Part shown: positions 1-9,290 of the stretch, one piece after another
How the letters are laid out: each line of letters opens with the position of its first letter
How positions within the stretch are numbered: the first letter of the stretch is position 1
From: Lacicoccus alkaliphilus DSM 16010
GTDB lineage: Bacteria > Bacillota > Bacilli > Staphylococcales > Salinicoccaceae
DNA length: 64,000 nt
Assembly (NCBI RefSeq): GCF_900142805.1
Contig: NZ_FRCF01000002.1
Location: 682,001 to 746,000, forward strand
Reading direction: 5' to 3'
Program-made: the position numbers and the translations under genes
Notes under the pieces: model-generated
Database searches by the model: none
What the model saw: only the letters and a program-made list of their open reading frames with translations
What the model was told of the DNA's origin: nothing

Positions 1-222
1 AAGCACCGCCATCGCCGCTTCATCTTTTATGTCATCCGGCTGGTATACTTCTATATTCAATTCATGCGCTGCCGCGGCGACTTTGGGCGGGGTCATGACG
101 CGCTTCCTCCCGACCGGCTTATCCGGCTGGCTCACCACCAGGCCCACCCCGTACTGTTCGTGTAAATCTTTTAATATGGGCACCGAGAAATCGGGTGTCC
201 CCATGAATATTATATTGGGCAT
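1..222 (-). CDS. fmt: Methionyl-tRNA formyltransferase, N-terminal part (cut by window edge)
   Basis: The visible 74 codons read [17 protein letters not shown] at the start, the typical N-terminus of Fmt, with the SQPDKPVGR segment of the formyl-transferase fold at about residues 38-46. The enzyme formylates initiator Met-tRNA using 10-formyl-tetrahydrofolate in the cytoplasm. Two ATG codons lie in tandem; the one at 222 is chosen because an AGGAGG ribosome binding site sits five bases before it and only two before the other. The gene begins 9 bp after the priA stop, so it is in the same transcript. Only the N-terminal quarter is visible; the catalytic Asn-His-Asp region is outside the window. 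Confidence 0.93.
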   Translation of the reverse strand, partial: MPNIIFMGTPDFSVPILKDLHEQYGVGLVVSQPDKPVGRKRVMTPPKVAAAAHELNIEVYQPDDIKDEAAMAVL

Positions 223-231
223 CATATCCTC

Positions 232-2613
232 CTACATAATGTACTTCGGATCCACATCAATCTTCAATGATAATTTTTCTTTTTTGTAAAGTTCATTATA
301 ATGCAGATTGATTTCATGCAGAACTTCGAGTAGATTTGGTTCATTCTTGTATTTCAGCAGTATTTGGAAACGGTACTGGTTATTGATCCGCTCTATCGGA
401 CTCGGGGATGGACCGACGATGATGGCTTTGTCCGTGACACTCTTCACGAGTGCCTGATGGATATGCGTGGTCGCTTCGAGACATTTCTGCACCGTTTCAT
501 GGGAGACTGTGAACAGGACATGGAAGTAATACGGTGAGTATCTGGCAAGTCTTCTGAATGCCATCTCCTTCTCATAGAACGTCCTGTAATCATTCCCCTG
601 TGCCAGATCTATCGCATAGTGGCCGGGATTGTAGGTCTGGAAAATCACTTCCCCGGACAGCTCATGCCGGCCGGCCCTCCCCGCCACCTGGGTCAGAAGC
701 TGGTACGTTTTCTCATTGGCCCGGAAGTCGGGGATGTTCAGCATCGTATCGGCATTCAACACACCGACGAGTGTCACATTCGGATAATCCAGCCCTTTCG
801 CGATCATCTGGGTGCCGAGCAGGATCGGAACTTTCTCCTGTTCGAACTTATCCAGCAGTTTTTCATGCATCCCTTTCCTGCGCGTCGTATCATTATCCAT
901 CCTGACGATGCCGGTATTGAACATATCCCTCAATATTTCCTCCACTTTCTCCGTACCTGTGCCCCTGAAGGTGACTTCATCGCTGCTGCAATTATCACAT
1001 TCACGTTTCACACCGTCTTCATAACCGCAATAATGGCACAGTAGGGAATACTGTGCCTTATGGTAGGTGAGCGAGATATCGCAATTGGGGCAGTTCGGCA
1101 CATGGCCGCAGTCCTGACAGATCTGGAAGTTCGCATAACCCCGTCTGTTCAGAAGAAGTACGGTCTGTTCCCCAAGCCTGATCCTCTCCTCGATGGCTTC
1201 CCTGAGTGTGTCTGAGACGATGGATATATTGCCGCTCCTGTGTTCGACCGACATATCGACGATCTTCGTTTCAGGGAGGGTCCGCGTCACTGCCCTGTGG
1301 TTCAGCTCGATCCTTGTATAGACACCCCTCTCACTGCGTGCATAACTTTCAAGTGAAGGTGTCGCCGACCCCAGAATCACCGAACAATTATAATACCGGC
1401 TCCGGTATTTGGCAACCTCTGCCGCATGATACATCGGACGGTCCTGCTGTTTATAAGTGGTTTCATGTTCCTCATCGATGATGATGATGCCGAGGTTTTC
1501 CACCGGTGCGAACACGCTGCTCCGTGCCCCGACGACCACTTTCGCGCCGCCGTTCCTCACTTTCAGCCATTCATCATATTTCTCACCGTGCGACAACCCC
1601 GAGTGGAGGACCGCCACTTCGTCACCGAAACGGGCTTTGAAGCGGTTGACCATCTGTGGTGTGAGCGCGATTTCCGGCACCAGCATGAGTGCGGTACGAC
1701 CTTTATCCAGCACATGTGCGATGGTCTGCAGATAAATCTCCGTCTTTCCGCTGCCGGTCACCCCGTGCAGAAGAAAGGTCTCCGCCGTGTCTTCCTCTAC
1801 GGCCCGGATGATTTCATTGTATGCATACTCCTGTTCACTGTTCAGTTCCTTGGGCGGATCCTCTTCAAAGACCCTGGACTTGTAAGGATCGCGTTCGACC
1901 ACCACATCGGTTCTCCGGACATATCCCTTTTTCACCAGTTCATTGACCGTTCCTGAAGTGTAGCCGTGCTCCAGCACTTCCGACAGGAGGACGTACTCAT
2001 CATGCTGTTCGATGAAATCGAGCAGTTCCAGCTGCTTATACGCACGTCCGAAGTCCCCACGCGGTGCGAAAGTGGGCTTCAGTGCCCGGGCATATTTCTT
2101 CTTCGTATGCTGCGTGAGGACGGTTTCTTCAATGACTTCCCCTGATGTGATATAAGGCTTCAATGCCGCAAGCTGGGAAGCGGAGAGCGTCTTGACCTCG
2201 ACTTCATGCGGCAGGTTCATCCCCTGCCATGCAAGTTCCGCTTCACCGCCCGGGCTGTGGAGGGACAGCATCTTTTTCGATTTGCTCTTAAGGGCTGCCG
2301 GCAGGATCGTCTCTATGACTGAAATATAGGAGGCGATGTAGTGGTCCGCCAGATGACCGGCCAGTTGAATCAGTTCCGGTGTCAAAACCGGTCTGATATC
2401 GAGGGCGCGTATGATCGGCTTGATCCTGGCCGCATCATACTCCACCTCGTCTTTTATATCGACGACATAACCCTGGATTTGACGGGGACCGAAAGGGACG
2501 AGCACCCTGTGTCCCACTTTGATCAGGTCCGAGAGACCTTCAGGTATTTTATATTCGAACACCTTATTGACGTCACTTGCTGTAATGCTCACGATCACCG
2601 ATGCAAACATCAT
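232..2613 (-). CDS. priA: Primosomal protein N' (replication restart helicase PriA)
   Basis: A 793-residue superfamily-2 3'-to-5' DNA helicase that reloads the replisome at stalled forks. The N-terminal 3' DNA-binding domain occupies about residues 1-105. Walker A GVTGSGKT lies at 284-291 and a DEEH box at about 375. A cysteine-rich zinc-binding insert (CxxC pairs, starting CQDCGHVPNC) sits between the helicase lobes at about 500-545, followed by helicase motif V/VI residues (QVAGRAGR). Length is normal for the family. Its start ATG overlaps the coaBC stop by four bases (ATGA), indicating translational coupling. Downstream comes fmt directly, with no def gene between. Confidence 0.97.
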   Translation of the reverse strand: MMFASVIVSITASDVNKVFEYKIPEGLSDLIKVGHRVLVPFGPRQIQGYVVDIKDEVEYDAARIKPIIRALDIRPVLTPELIQLAGHLADHYIASYISVIETILPAALKSKSKKMLSLHSPGGEAELAWQGMNLPHEVEVKTLSASQLAALKPYITSGEVIEETVLTQHTKKKYARALKPTFAPRGDFGRAYKQLELLDFIEQHDEYVLLSEVLEHGYTSGTVNELVKKGYVRRTDVVVERDPYKSRVFEEDPPKELNSEQEYAYNEIIRAVEEDTAETFLLHGVTGSGKTEIYLQTIAHVLDKGRTALMLVPEIALTPQMVNRFKARFGDEVAVLHSGLSHGEKYDEWLKVRNGGAKVVVGARSSVFAPVENLGIIIIDEEHETTYKQQDRPMYHAAEVAKYRSRYYNCSVILGSATPSLESYARSERGVYTRIELNHRAVTRTLPETKIVDMSVEHRSGNISIVSDTLREAIEERIRLGEQTVLLLNRRGYANFQICQDCGHVPNCPNCDISLTYHKAQYSLLCHYCGYEDGVKRECDNCSSDEVTFRGTGTEKVEEILRDMFNTGIVRMDNDTTRRKGMHEKLLDKFEQEKVPILLGTQMIAKGLDYPNVTLVGVLNADTMLNIPDFRANEKTYQLLTQVAGRAGRHELSGEVIFQTYNPGHYAIDLAQGNDYRTFYEKEMAFRRLARYSPYYFHVLFTVSHETVQKCLEATTHIHQALVKSVTDKAIIVGPSPSPIERINNQYRFQILLKYKNEPNLLEVLHEINLHYNELYKKEKLSLKIDVDPKYIM

Positions 2614-3812
2614 CGCCCACGTCCGTCATATTCCAGCAGTTCCCGGGTGATTTGTCGGGCAATCTGCGATTTTGAGGACTTTTTCAGATGTTTTTCTGAA
2701 CCGTCCCTGAACAGCAGCGTCACTTCATTATCGTCGCTGTTCATGCCGATTTCGGGATTTGAAACATCATTCATGATGATGCAGTCGGCGTTCTTGTCCT
2801 TCAATTTTTTAAGTGCATACTCCCTTACATCATCCGTTTCTGCAGCGAATCCGATGATGTACATGCCTGCGCTGTTATGGCCGGCATATTTCAAGATGTC
2901 GGGTGTTTTCTTCAGCTCGATCACCAGATTGTCCGACGCGTCCGTCTTCTTCATCTTCCCTTCCGAAAAGCTGACGGGCGTGTAATCACTCACTGCTGCA
3001 GCAAATACGCCGATGTCGGCATCCATATGACTTTTCACCGCCTGGAACATGTCTTCAGTCGAGATGACGCCGAGGGTCGTCACGCCGTCCGGAGGCGTCA
3101 ATGTGACCGGACCGCTGATCAGCACCACATCCGCTCCGAGTGATTTGAAGCTTTCAGCAAGGCTGTACCCCATCTTGCCGCTGGAGTGGTTGGTCATGTA
3201 ACGGACCGGGTCCAGCGCCTCCCGGGTCGGGCCGGCAGTGATCACCACCTTTTTGCCTGTAAGGGGTGCATTTTCTTCACCGTCTAAAAAGTCTTCTATA
3301 TAACCCATGATATCCGGGACATTGGCCATCCGGCCCTTCGCATTATACCCGCAGGCAAGGAAGCCGGATTCCGCATCGAGTATTTGATACCCCTCATCAA
3401 GGAGTAATTTCATGTTCCTTTGGACCGCAGGCTGCTCGTACATATGGACATTCATTGCAGGTGCAAGCAGTACGGGCTTTGTATTCGCAGCAAGGACATT
3501 CAACAGCATATTGTCATATATGCCGTTGGCCAGCTTACTGATGGTGTTCGCCGACACCGGTGCAACAATGATCAAATCCGCCCATTCGCCGATATTGATA
3601 TGTGAAATCACCGCCGGATCCTCTTCTCTGAAGGTGTCTGTATATACATGATTGCGCCCGATTGCCTGGAAAGCAAGCGGGGTGATGAACTCCATCGCAT
3701 TTCCAGTCAGTACCACTTTCACTTCATGTCCACTCTGTACCAGTTTACTCGTCAGATCGACAGCTTTATAAGCTGCGATGCTTCCTGTCACACCTATGAC
3801 TATGTTTGCCAT
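2610..3812 (-). CDS. coaBC: Bifunctional phosphopantothenoylcysteine decarboxylase / phosphopantothenate-cysteine ligase
   Basis: Makes 4'-phosphopantetheine for coenzyme A in two steps: CoaB ligates cysteine to phosphopantothenate, and the FMN-dependent CoaC domain decarboxylates the product. The N-terminal flavoprotein domain opens with IVIGVTGSIAAYKA, has the His of SHINIGEWAD near residue 70, the PAMNVHMYE motif and the substrate-clamp cysteine in FLACGYNAKG. The C-terminal ligase domain begins near residue 183 with KVVITAGPTREALDPVRY. Full length at 400 residues. The ATG follows a GAGGTGAGG ribosome binding site. It lies 46 bp after rpoZ, with an intrinsic terminator in the gap, so its expression may depend on read-through. 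Confidence 0.97.
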   Translation of the reverse strand: MANIVIGVTGSIAAYKAVDLTSKLVQSGHEVKVVLTGNAMEFITPLAFQAIGRNHVYTDTFREEDPAVISHINIGEWADLIIVAPVSANTISKLANGIYDNMLLNVLAANTKPVLLAPAMNVHMYEQPAVQRNMKLLLDEGYQILDAESGFLACGYNAKGRMANVPDIMGYIEDFLDGEENAPLTGKKVVITAGPTREALDPVRYMTNHSSGKMGYSLAESFKSLGADVVLISGPVTLTPPDGVTTLGVISTEDMFQAVKSHMDADIGVFAAAVSDYTPVSFSEGKMKKTDASDNLVIELKKTPDILKYAGHNSAGMYIIGFAAETDDVREYALKKLKDKNADCIIMNDVSNPEIGMNSDDNEVTLLFRDGSEKHLKKSSKSQIARQITRELLEYDGRGR

Positions 3813-3831
3813 CTTAACCTCACCTCAATTT

Positions 3832-3860
3832 TAAAAAAAGCTGACAAAGTATTGTCAGCT
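3832..3860 (-). terminator. Intrinsic terminator after rpoZ
   Basis: On the minus strand an 8-bp stem AGCTGACA/TGTCAGCT with a 6-base loop is followed by seven T residues. The 5' arm reaches into the rpoZ stop codon. It stands between rpoZ and coaBC, so it would separate gmk-rpoZ from coaBC-priA-fmt or let only part of the transcripts through. Confidence 0.85.
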
Positions 3861-4052
3861 AGTTTAGCGGCCTTACTCTATTTTCAGCAATCTCTTCGAG
3901 TGCCATGCCTACTGTTTTAAGTGATTCATATTCATCCAGGGCCGTCCTGTCCGGATAGTCCTGCAGCTCCCTTGCCCGCTTTGCAGCCAGGGTCACTACC
4001 AGATATTTCGAATCCACGGTTTTCTTCAGTTCATGTACCGGTGGGTATAACA

Positions 4053-4053
<1 letters not shown>
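3859..4053 (-). CDS. rpoZ: RNA polymerase omega subunit
   Basis: A 64-residue protein, MLYPPVHELKKTVDSKYLV..., with the conserved YLVVTLAAKRARELQD helix at about residues 18-33 that embraces the C-terminal tail of the beta' subunit. It helps assemble RNA polymerase and sits next to gmk, as is usual in Firmicutes. Its ATG shares one base with the gmk stop (TAATG), so the two are translationally coupled. Confidence 0.95.
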
Positions 4054-4682
<629 letters not shown>

Positions 4683-4715
4683 TTACCTTTCTTTTTTGTG
4701 ATTATCTCCTAATGT

Positions 4716-4744
4716 ATCATATATATTGTTAAAATTCATCTTAA
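4716..4744 (-). promoter_or_regulatory. Candidate sigma-A promoter of gmk
   Basis: On the minus strand: -35 TTAAGA (4739-4744), 17-bp spacer, -10 TATGAT (4716-4721), about 40 bases before the gmk start codon. Read by eye. Confidence 0.55.
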
Positions 4745-4750
4745 AAATTA

Positions 4751-4777
4751 TTGATATATAAATGTTCATGGTAAAAT
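4751..4777 (+). promoter_or_regulatory. Candidate extended -10 promoter of rqcH
   Basis: TGGTAAAAT at 4769-4777 is an extended -10 element. A TTGATA at 4751-4756 lies 15 bp before the -10 hexamer, short for a -35 but tolerable with an extended -10. The rqcH ATG is 31 bases downstream behind a TAAGGAGAG ribosome binding site. Confidence 0.5.
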
Positions 4778-4808
4778 ATTCAGGTAGTGTAATTAAGGAG
4801 AGATGTAA

Positions 4809-6503
4809 ATGGCATTTGATGGTAATTTTGTTCATGCATTGTGTGAGGAACTGAAAATCATACAATCGGGCAAAATCAACAAAATTCAGCAGATGGATGA
4901 TACCACACTGATTTTCAAGATACGCAGCCAAGGTGAAAATCACCAGCTGCTGATCAGTGCACATCCCATGTATGCAAGGTTCCACCTGACTGCTCAAAAG
5001 TATGAATTCCCTTTTGACCCGCCGATGTTCTCCCGTGTGCTGAGAAAGCATATGGAAGGCGGTATCATAAAGGCCATCGAGCAGATCGGAAATGACCGCA
5101 AAGTCCACATCACGGTCAATTCCAAAAATGAAATCGGCGATGATATGACGAGGGTACTGATACTTGAAATCATGGGCAAACATTCCAACATCATCATGAC
5201 GGATGAGGACTATAAAATCATCTCGGGCATCAAGCACCTGACCCCGAATAATAATGTCAGGACGGTCATGCCCGGTTTCAGGTATGAGGCGCCGCCGACG
5301 GATGAAAAGCTTAACCCGAGGACGGATGAAATAAATGGACTCCCCGCCCGTATCGACTTCAACAGCGGTAAATTGAACCGGCAGATATTGAAGGCGGTTG
5401 AAGGTTTCAGCCCGCTGTTCATAAAAGAAGTCGAACATCATGCAAATCATTTCACGATGCAGAATATCGTCCCCGCCATCAAAGAGCGTCTGAAGCAGGC
5501 GGAAGAAATCACACCGGCCCTGTATCATCTCGATAAGGATGTATTCTATTTTACAAGACTGCATCATATCGACGGCGACCCCGAAGTGTATCCGACGCTG
5601 GGCGCCCTTCTCGATGATTACTATCATAACCGCTTCCGTAACAACCTCATCCGCCAGAAGGCGCAGGACTACCTGCATGTCATCGAGAGGGAACACGACC
5701 GGGTGGAGCGCAAGATCGAGAAACTGAAGGAAGATCTGAAGGAATCTGAAAAGAAGGACGAATATCAAAAGTACGGCGAGCTGATCACTGCCTTCATGCA
5801 TGAAATCAGACGTTATGACAAAGAAGTGACCGTCCTGGATTATTACACGAATGAAGAAGTGACGATTCCGCTCAATCCGGATATCGCACCGAGTGAGAAC
5901 GCACAAAGATATTACCGCATGTACAACAAGCTGAAGAACCGTGAGAGCACTGCCTACGAGCAGCTGGAGAAGTCGTATCAGGACAAGGCATACTTCGAGA
6001 GCCTGCTGCATCAGATGGATGCGATCACCACCTCCGATGAAGTGGAGGAGATCAGGGAGGAACTTGTCGAGGAAGGCATCCTCAAATTCAGGAACACCGG
6101 TAAGAAGAAAAAGAAAAAGAAAATACAGCTGCATGAATTCAGGACCTCGAATGGTCTGACGGTGCTCGTCGGCAAGAACAACAAACAGAATGATTACCTG
6201 ACTTCAAAGAAATCCCGCAATAACCATCTATGGTTCCATACGAAGGACATCCCCGGATCCCATGTGGTCATCGCCCATCCGCCGCATGAGATTGAAGAAG
6301 CGGATATACACGATGCGGCGAAGATTGCAGCCTACCATTCAAAGGCGGGCAGCTCGGAATCCGTACCTGTGGATTATACGGAAATCAAATATGTGCACAA
6401 GATATCCGGTGCCAAGCCCGGGTTCGTCACTTATACCGACCAGAAGACCGTTTTCGCTACCCCGGTCGGGCATGAAATTGATAAGATGAAAGTAACGACA
6501 TGA
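4809..6503 (+). CDS. rqcH: Rqc2 homolog RqcH (NFACT/FbpA family), Ala-tailing ribosome quality control factor
   Basis: A 564-residue NFACT-family protein. Family knowledge: RqcH binds peptidyl-tRNA-obstructed 50S subunits and recruits tRNA-Ala to add alanine tails that mark stalled chains for degradation; older annotations call it fibronectin-binding protein. The Asp-Arg pair needed for tRNA recognition is seen at residues 96-97 (GNDRK). The middle is charged helical coiled coil (about 290-420). Seven consecutive lysines lie near residue 435, then the NFACT-R domain with HLWFHTKDIPGSHV. Its last codon overlaps the pgcA open frame, and gmk-rpoZ diverge from it. YlmH, another quality-control factor, is also in this window. 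Confidence 0.95.
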   Translation: MAFDGNFVHALCEELKIIQSGKINKIQQMDDTTLIFKIRSQGENHQLLISAHPMYARFHLTAQKYEFPFDPPMFSRVLRKHMEGGIIKAIEQIGNDRKVHITVNSKNEIGDDMTRVLILEIMGKHSNIIMTDEDYKIISGIKHLTPNNNVRTVMPGFRYEAPPTDEKLNPRTDEINGLPARIDFNSGKLNRQILKAVEGFSPLFIKEVEHHANHFTMQNIVPAIKERLKQAEEITPALYHLDKDVFYFTRLHHIDGDPEVYPTLGALLDDYYHNRFRNNLIRQKAQDYLHVIEREHDRVERKIEKLKEDLKESEKKDEYQKYGELITAFMHEIRRYDKEVTVLDYYTNEEVTIPLNPDIAPSENAQRYYRMYNKLKNRESTAYEQLEKSYQDKAYFESLLHQMDAITTSDEVEEIREELVEEGILKFRNTGKKKKKKKIQLHEFRTSNGLTVLVGKNNKQNDYLTSKKSRNNHLWFHTKDIPGSHVVIAHPPHEIEEADIHDAAKIAAYHSKAGSSESVPVDYTEIKYVHKISGAKPGFVTYTDQKTVFATPVGHEIDKMKVTT

Positions 6504-6517
6504 ATGAGGTGAAACGA

Positions 6518-8164
6518 GTGGCAAGTGAAGAATGGGAAAAATATTTGAAAGACAGTCTGATCACGGAAGAAATGTATTCGGAGGCGGGTGGAGCCGATCA
6601 TGAAGATGCATATGCTTCGGAACTTAAATTCGGGACTGCGGGGATCCGCGGTAAAATCGGCCTCGGACCGAACAGGCTGAACCGCTACACAGTGGAAAGG
6701 GTGGCTGAAGGACTCAGCAGGCAGATGCAGAAAGAAGGCGGGGGTCGTGTCGTGATCGGGTATGATATCCGCCATCTGTCCAGGGCTTTCTCGGAGGCGA
6801 TCGCCTCTGTCCTCGTGCAGAATGATATTGAAGTTTATTTGTCGGAAGGTTACATCACCACGCCCGAGCTGTCCTTTTTCACAAGGCGGCATGAGGCGGA
6901 TTACGGCATCATGATCACGGCAAGCCATAACCCGCCGGAATACAACGGCATCAAGGTTTACGGCTCCGACGGTGCGCAGCTGACGGATGTGCCCGCCGGT
7001 GCGTTGAGTGATGAAATCAACGCCGTTGAAGACTTTTTCGATATTCCATCCGCGGACTTTGATGATGCGCTGGAAGCGGGACGGGTCATCCACATCGACT
7101 ACCGGCATTATGAAGACTATCAGCAGAAAGTGAAGTCGATTTCCGGGGATATACCGGAATCGGATCTGCAGGTCGTCTTCTCAAGCCTTCACGGCACGGC
7201 GCTGCCGGTCGTGGAATATATTCTCCGGGACCTCGGCTTCCATCATCTGCATCTCGTGCCGGATGAGTGCGAAGTCGACAGTGACTTTTCTCATGTCGCA
7301 AGCCCGAATCCGGAAGACGTCCAGGCTTTCGCCGGAGCGAGGAAACTGGGCCGGGAGGCCGGTGCCGACCTGCTTGTCGCAACCGACCCCGATGCCGACA
7401 GGATCGGTGTTGAAGTATGGCATGAAGATGATTATGTCCACCTGGACGGCAACCAGCTGGGCGCCATTTTACTACACAACCGGCTGGAGGGAACAGAGTT
7501 TGAACGCCTGCCGGTGGTCGTCAAAAGTGTCGTCACGAGTGATCTGAGCAGAAAGATCTCTGAAAAATTCGGTGCCGAACTGGTCGAAGTCCTCACCGGC
7601 TTCAAATATATAGGCGCGGTCGCACGGTCGCTCGAGGCTGATGATGCCCGCGAATTCGCATTCGGTTATGAGGAGAGCTACGGGTATCTGATCAGTGACT
7701 TCGTCCGTGATAAGGATGCCGTCCAGATCGTGCCCGCCATCGTCAAGCTTGCAGCCGGGCTCAAGAATGAAGGGCTGACCCTTGTCGATTACCTTGAAAA
7801 GATATATGCAGAATTCGGCCCTCAGCGTGAAAAGATGATCAGCCACACATTCGAAGGAATGGAGGGCCGCGAGAGGATTTCTGAAATCATGGACCAGTTC
7901 AGAAGGAACACCCCCCGTGAAATCGAGGGGCGCCAAGTCCGGTGTGTCGAAGACTATCTCTCAGGCGAACGGCGTTTCGAGTCGGGGGAAACCGCAAAAA
8001 TCGACCTGCCTTCTGCGGATGTCATCAAAATCCACTTTGATGACGGCTGGATTGCACTCAGGCCATCCGGCACGGAACCGAAAATCAAATTGTACGTCTC
8101 CCTCGAGACCGATCATATCGACGAAGAAGCCAAAATCATCAATGACATGATATTCGGCGTCTGA
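6518..8164 (+). CDS. pgcA: Alpha-phosphoglucomutase / phosphomannomutase
   Basis: Interconverts glucose-6-phosphate and glucose-1-phosphate, feeding UDP-glucose for glycolipid and teichoic acid synthesis. All four active-site loops are visible: phosphoserine loop TASHNPPEYNG (about residues 134-144), metal loop DPDADR, sugar loop GYEESYGY and phosphate loop RPSGTEPKIK near the C-terminus. I prefer the GTG at 6518, six bases after GAGGTG (548 residues). An in-frame ATG at 6500 would overlap the rqcH stop by four bases (554 residues) but has no clear ribosome binding site. Co-transcribed with rqcH; closed by a terminator at 8176. Confidence 0.94.
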   Translation: MASEEWEKYLKDSLITEEMYSEAGGADHEDAYASELKFGTAGIRGKIGLGPNRLNRYTVERVAEGLSRQMQKEGGGRVVIGYDIRHLSRAFSEAIASVLVQNDIEVYLSEGYITTPELSFFTRRHEADYGIMITASHNPPEYNGIKVYGSDGAQLTDVPAGALSDEINAVEDFFDIPSADFDDALEAGRVIHIDYRHYEDYQQKVKSISGDIPESDLQVVFSSLHGTALPVVEYILRDLGFHHLHLVPDECEVDSDFSHVASPNPEDVQAFAGARKLGREAGADLLVATDPDADRIGVEVWHEDDYVHLDGNQLGAILLHNRLEGTEFERLPVVVKSVVTSDLSRKISEKFGAELVEVLTGFKYIGAVARSLEADDAREFAFGYEESYGYLISDFVRDKDAVQIVPAIVKLAAGLKNEGLTLVDYLEKIYAEFGPQREKMISHTFEGMEGRERISEIMDQFRRNTPREIEGRQVRCVEDYLSGERRFESGETAKIDLPSADVIKIHFDDGWIALRPSGTEPKIKLYVSLETDHIDEEAKIINDMIFGV

Positions 8165-8175
8165 AGATTATTATG

Positions 8176-8212
8176 AAGACCCGCACCTCATTCCGGTGAC
8201 GGGTCTTTATTA
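8176..8212 (+). terminator. Intrinsic terminator after pgcA
   Basis: Stem AAGACCCG-CACC / GGTG-a-CGGGTCTT (one bulged A, 7-base loop, arms 8176-8187 and 8195-8207) followed by a T-rich stretch. It ends the rqcH-pgcA transcript 11 bp after the stop. Confidence 0.85.
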
Positions 8213-8304
8213 TACAGATTTTGAAATTCTGCAGGCGGAAATCGGAATTCTGCATTGTTTCACCGATGATTATTGAAAAAGTGCGGCATTCAGATGTCAG
8301 ATAT

Positions 8305-8332
8305 TGAATTGTTGCGATATGACAACAATTCA
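8305..8332. promoter_or_regulatory. Perfect 10-bp inverted repeat (8-bp spacer) upstream of the NERD gene
   Basis: TGAATTGTTG (8305-8314) and CAACAATTCA (8323-8332) are exact reverse complements separated by CGATATGA. The centre lies about 55 bp before the chosen start of the NERD gene. There is no T-run after it, so a repressor operator is likelier than a terminator. I could not assign a -35/-10 pair with confidence, nor name a regulator. Confidence 0.6.
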
Positions 8333-8372
8333 GATCCGGTTTATCATCAGAATAAAAGCCGGAGGTTCGGGA

Positions 8373-9272
8373 ATGAGAGCGAAGACCAGACGCCATCAGC
8401 AGTTGGAAATTTTGAGTGCAAGATACAGATTGTCGGCTTACGAGAAAGACGAGCTTCAGAAACTGGAGGACGGATATCAAGGCGAGTTGCAGTTCGACGG
8501 CATCATCGGTTCATTCATTACCGGCACGAACATCATCCATATGAAAGACTACAGCTGCCATCCCGAAGATGCCCCGGGAATACTGACAAAATCGAAAGAG
8601 GACACATCGCACATCCAGATCGATAATGTGGTGGTTGCGAAGGATTTTTTATACACGTTCGAAATCAAGAATTATAATTTCGACCTTTTTTATAAGGACG
8701 CCAGTTGGTATTTTGAAAATGGCAATGAGTTCACCAGTCCCCTGCTGCAGCTGGGCAGGCAGCGGGATATGCTCGGGAAAATGCTTCGCAGCTTTGATTC
8801 ACGGATACGCATGTTCAATGTGGTGGTCTTCATCAATGAAAATCAGACGATCTTCAACCTGCCGGCGACCACTGAAATCATTGTGAGGAGTCATTTACAT
8901 AAGAAGCTCTCCAAGGCGATGGGTGGCAACCAGTATGATCACAGCCACCTTGTTTCCAGGCTCGAATCACGGAAAGTGGACGTCCTGAAATATCAAAGAG
9001 ATACTATTGTTGAGTTTCGCGAGCTTGAAAAAGGCCTGTTCTGTGAGCAATGCGGGAGGAAGCTCCTGCGCAGGAACAGGGATTGGTTCAGATGTGCGGC
9101 CTGCGAAGTTGATTTCCCCATTTTGGATGCGACCGCCAGGCTGATTTGTGAGTTGAAAGTGCTCAACCGCTCATGGAAGGTCACCCCCAGTCTGATTCAG
9201 ACGTTTTCGGATGGAGGCATCAGTGAATTTTATGTCAGGAGCAATGTGAAAAGAGGCAGATTAAAGCTTTAG
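8373..9272 (+). CDS. NERD-domain protein with C-terminal zinc ribbon
   Basis: A 299-residue protein of the nuclease-related-domain (NERD) type. The N-terminal half carries the family pattern GELQFD at 37-42, an Asp in IQIDNVVV at 84 and FEIKN at 96-100, which fits the D...ExK active-site arrangement of PD-(D/E)XK nucleases. The C-terminal part has two CxxC pairs, CEQC at 224-227 and CAAC at 241-244, a zinc ribbon that could bind nucleic acid. No signal peptide or membrane segment. The start at 8373 is chosen for the GGAGG seven bases before it; an open frame extends 23 codons further upstream through the inverted repeat and is unlikely coding. Substrate and role are unknown. Confidence 0.85.
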   Translation: MRAKTRRHQQLEILSARYRLSAYEKDELQKLEDGYQGELQFDGIIGSFITGTNIIHMKDYSCHPEDAPGILTKSKEDTSHIQIDNVVVAKDFLYTFEIKNYNFDLFYKDASWYFENGNEFTSPLLQLGRQRDMLGKMLRSFDSRIRMFNVVVFINENQTIFNLPATTEIIVRSHLHKKLSKAMGGNQYDHSHLVSRLESRKVDVLKYQRDTIVEFRELEKGLFCEQCGRKLLRRNRDWFRCAACEVDFPILDATARLICELKVLNRSWKVTPSLIQTFSDGGISEFYVRSNVKRGRLKL

Positions 9273-9290
9273 TCACTCAGTGGTGGCGAT

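Noticed and set aside
6102-6122. Possible programmed frameshift at the lysine-coding A-rich run in rqcH
   Set aside because: The run is AAG/AAA codons without a downstream stem-loop or useful alternative frame; a lysine tract before NFACT-R is simpler.
4683-6134. 483-codon frame opposite rqcH
   Set aside because: It lies antisense to a clearly conserved gene, has no family resemblance and mirrors the codon pattern of rqcH.
8304-8372. Upstream extension of the NERD protein
   Set aside because: The extra 23 codons cover the inverted repeat and lack a ribosome binding site, while GGAGG stands seven bases before the ATG at 8373.
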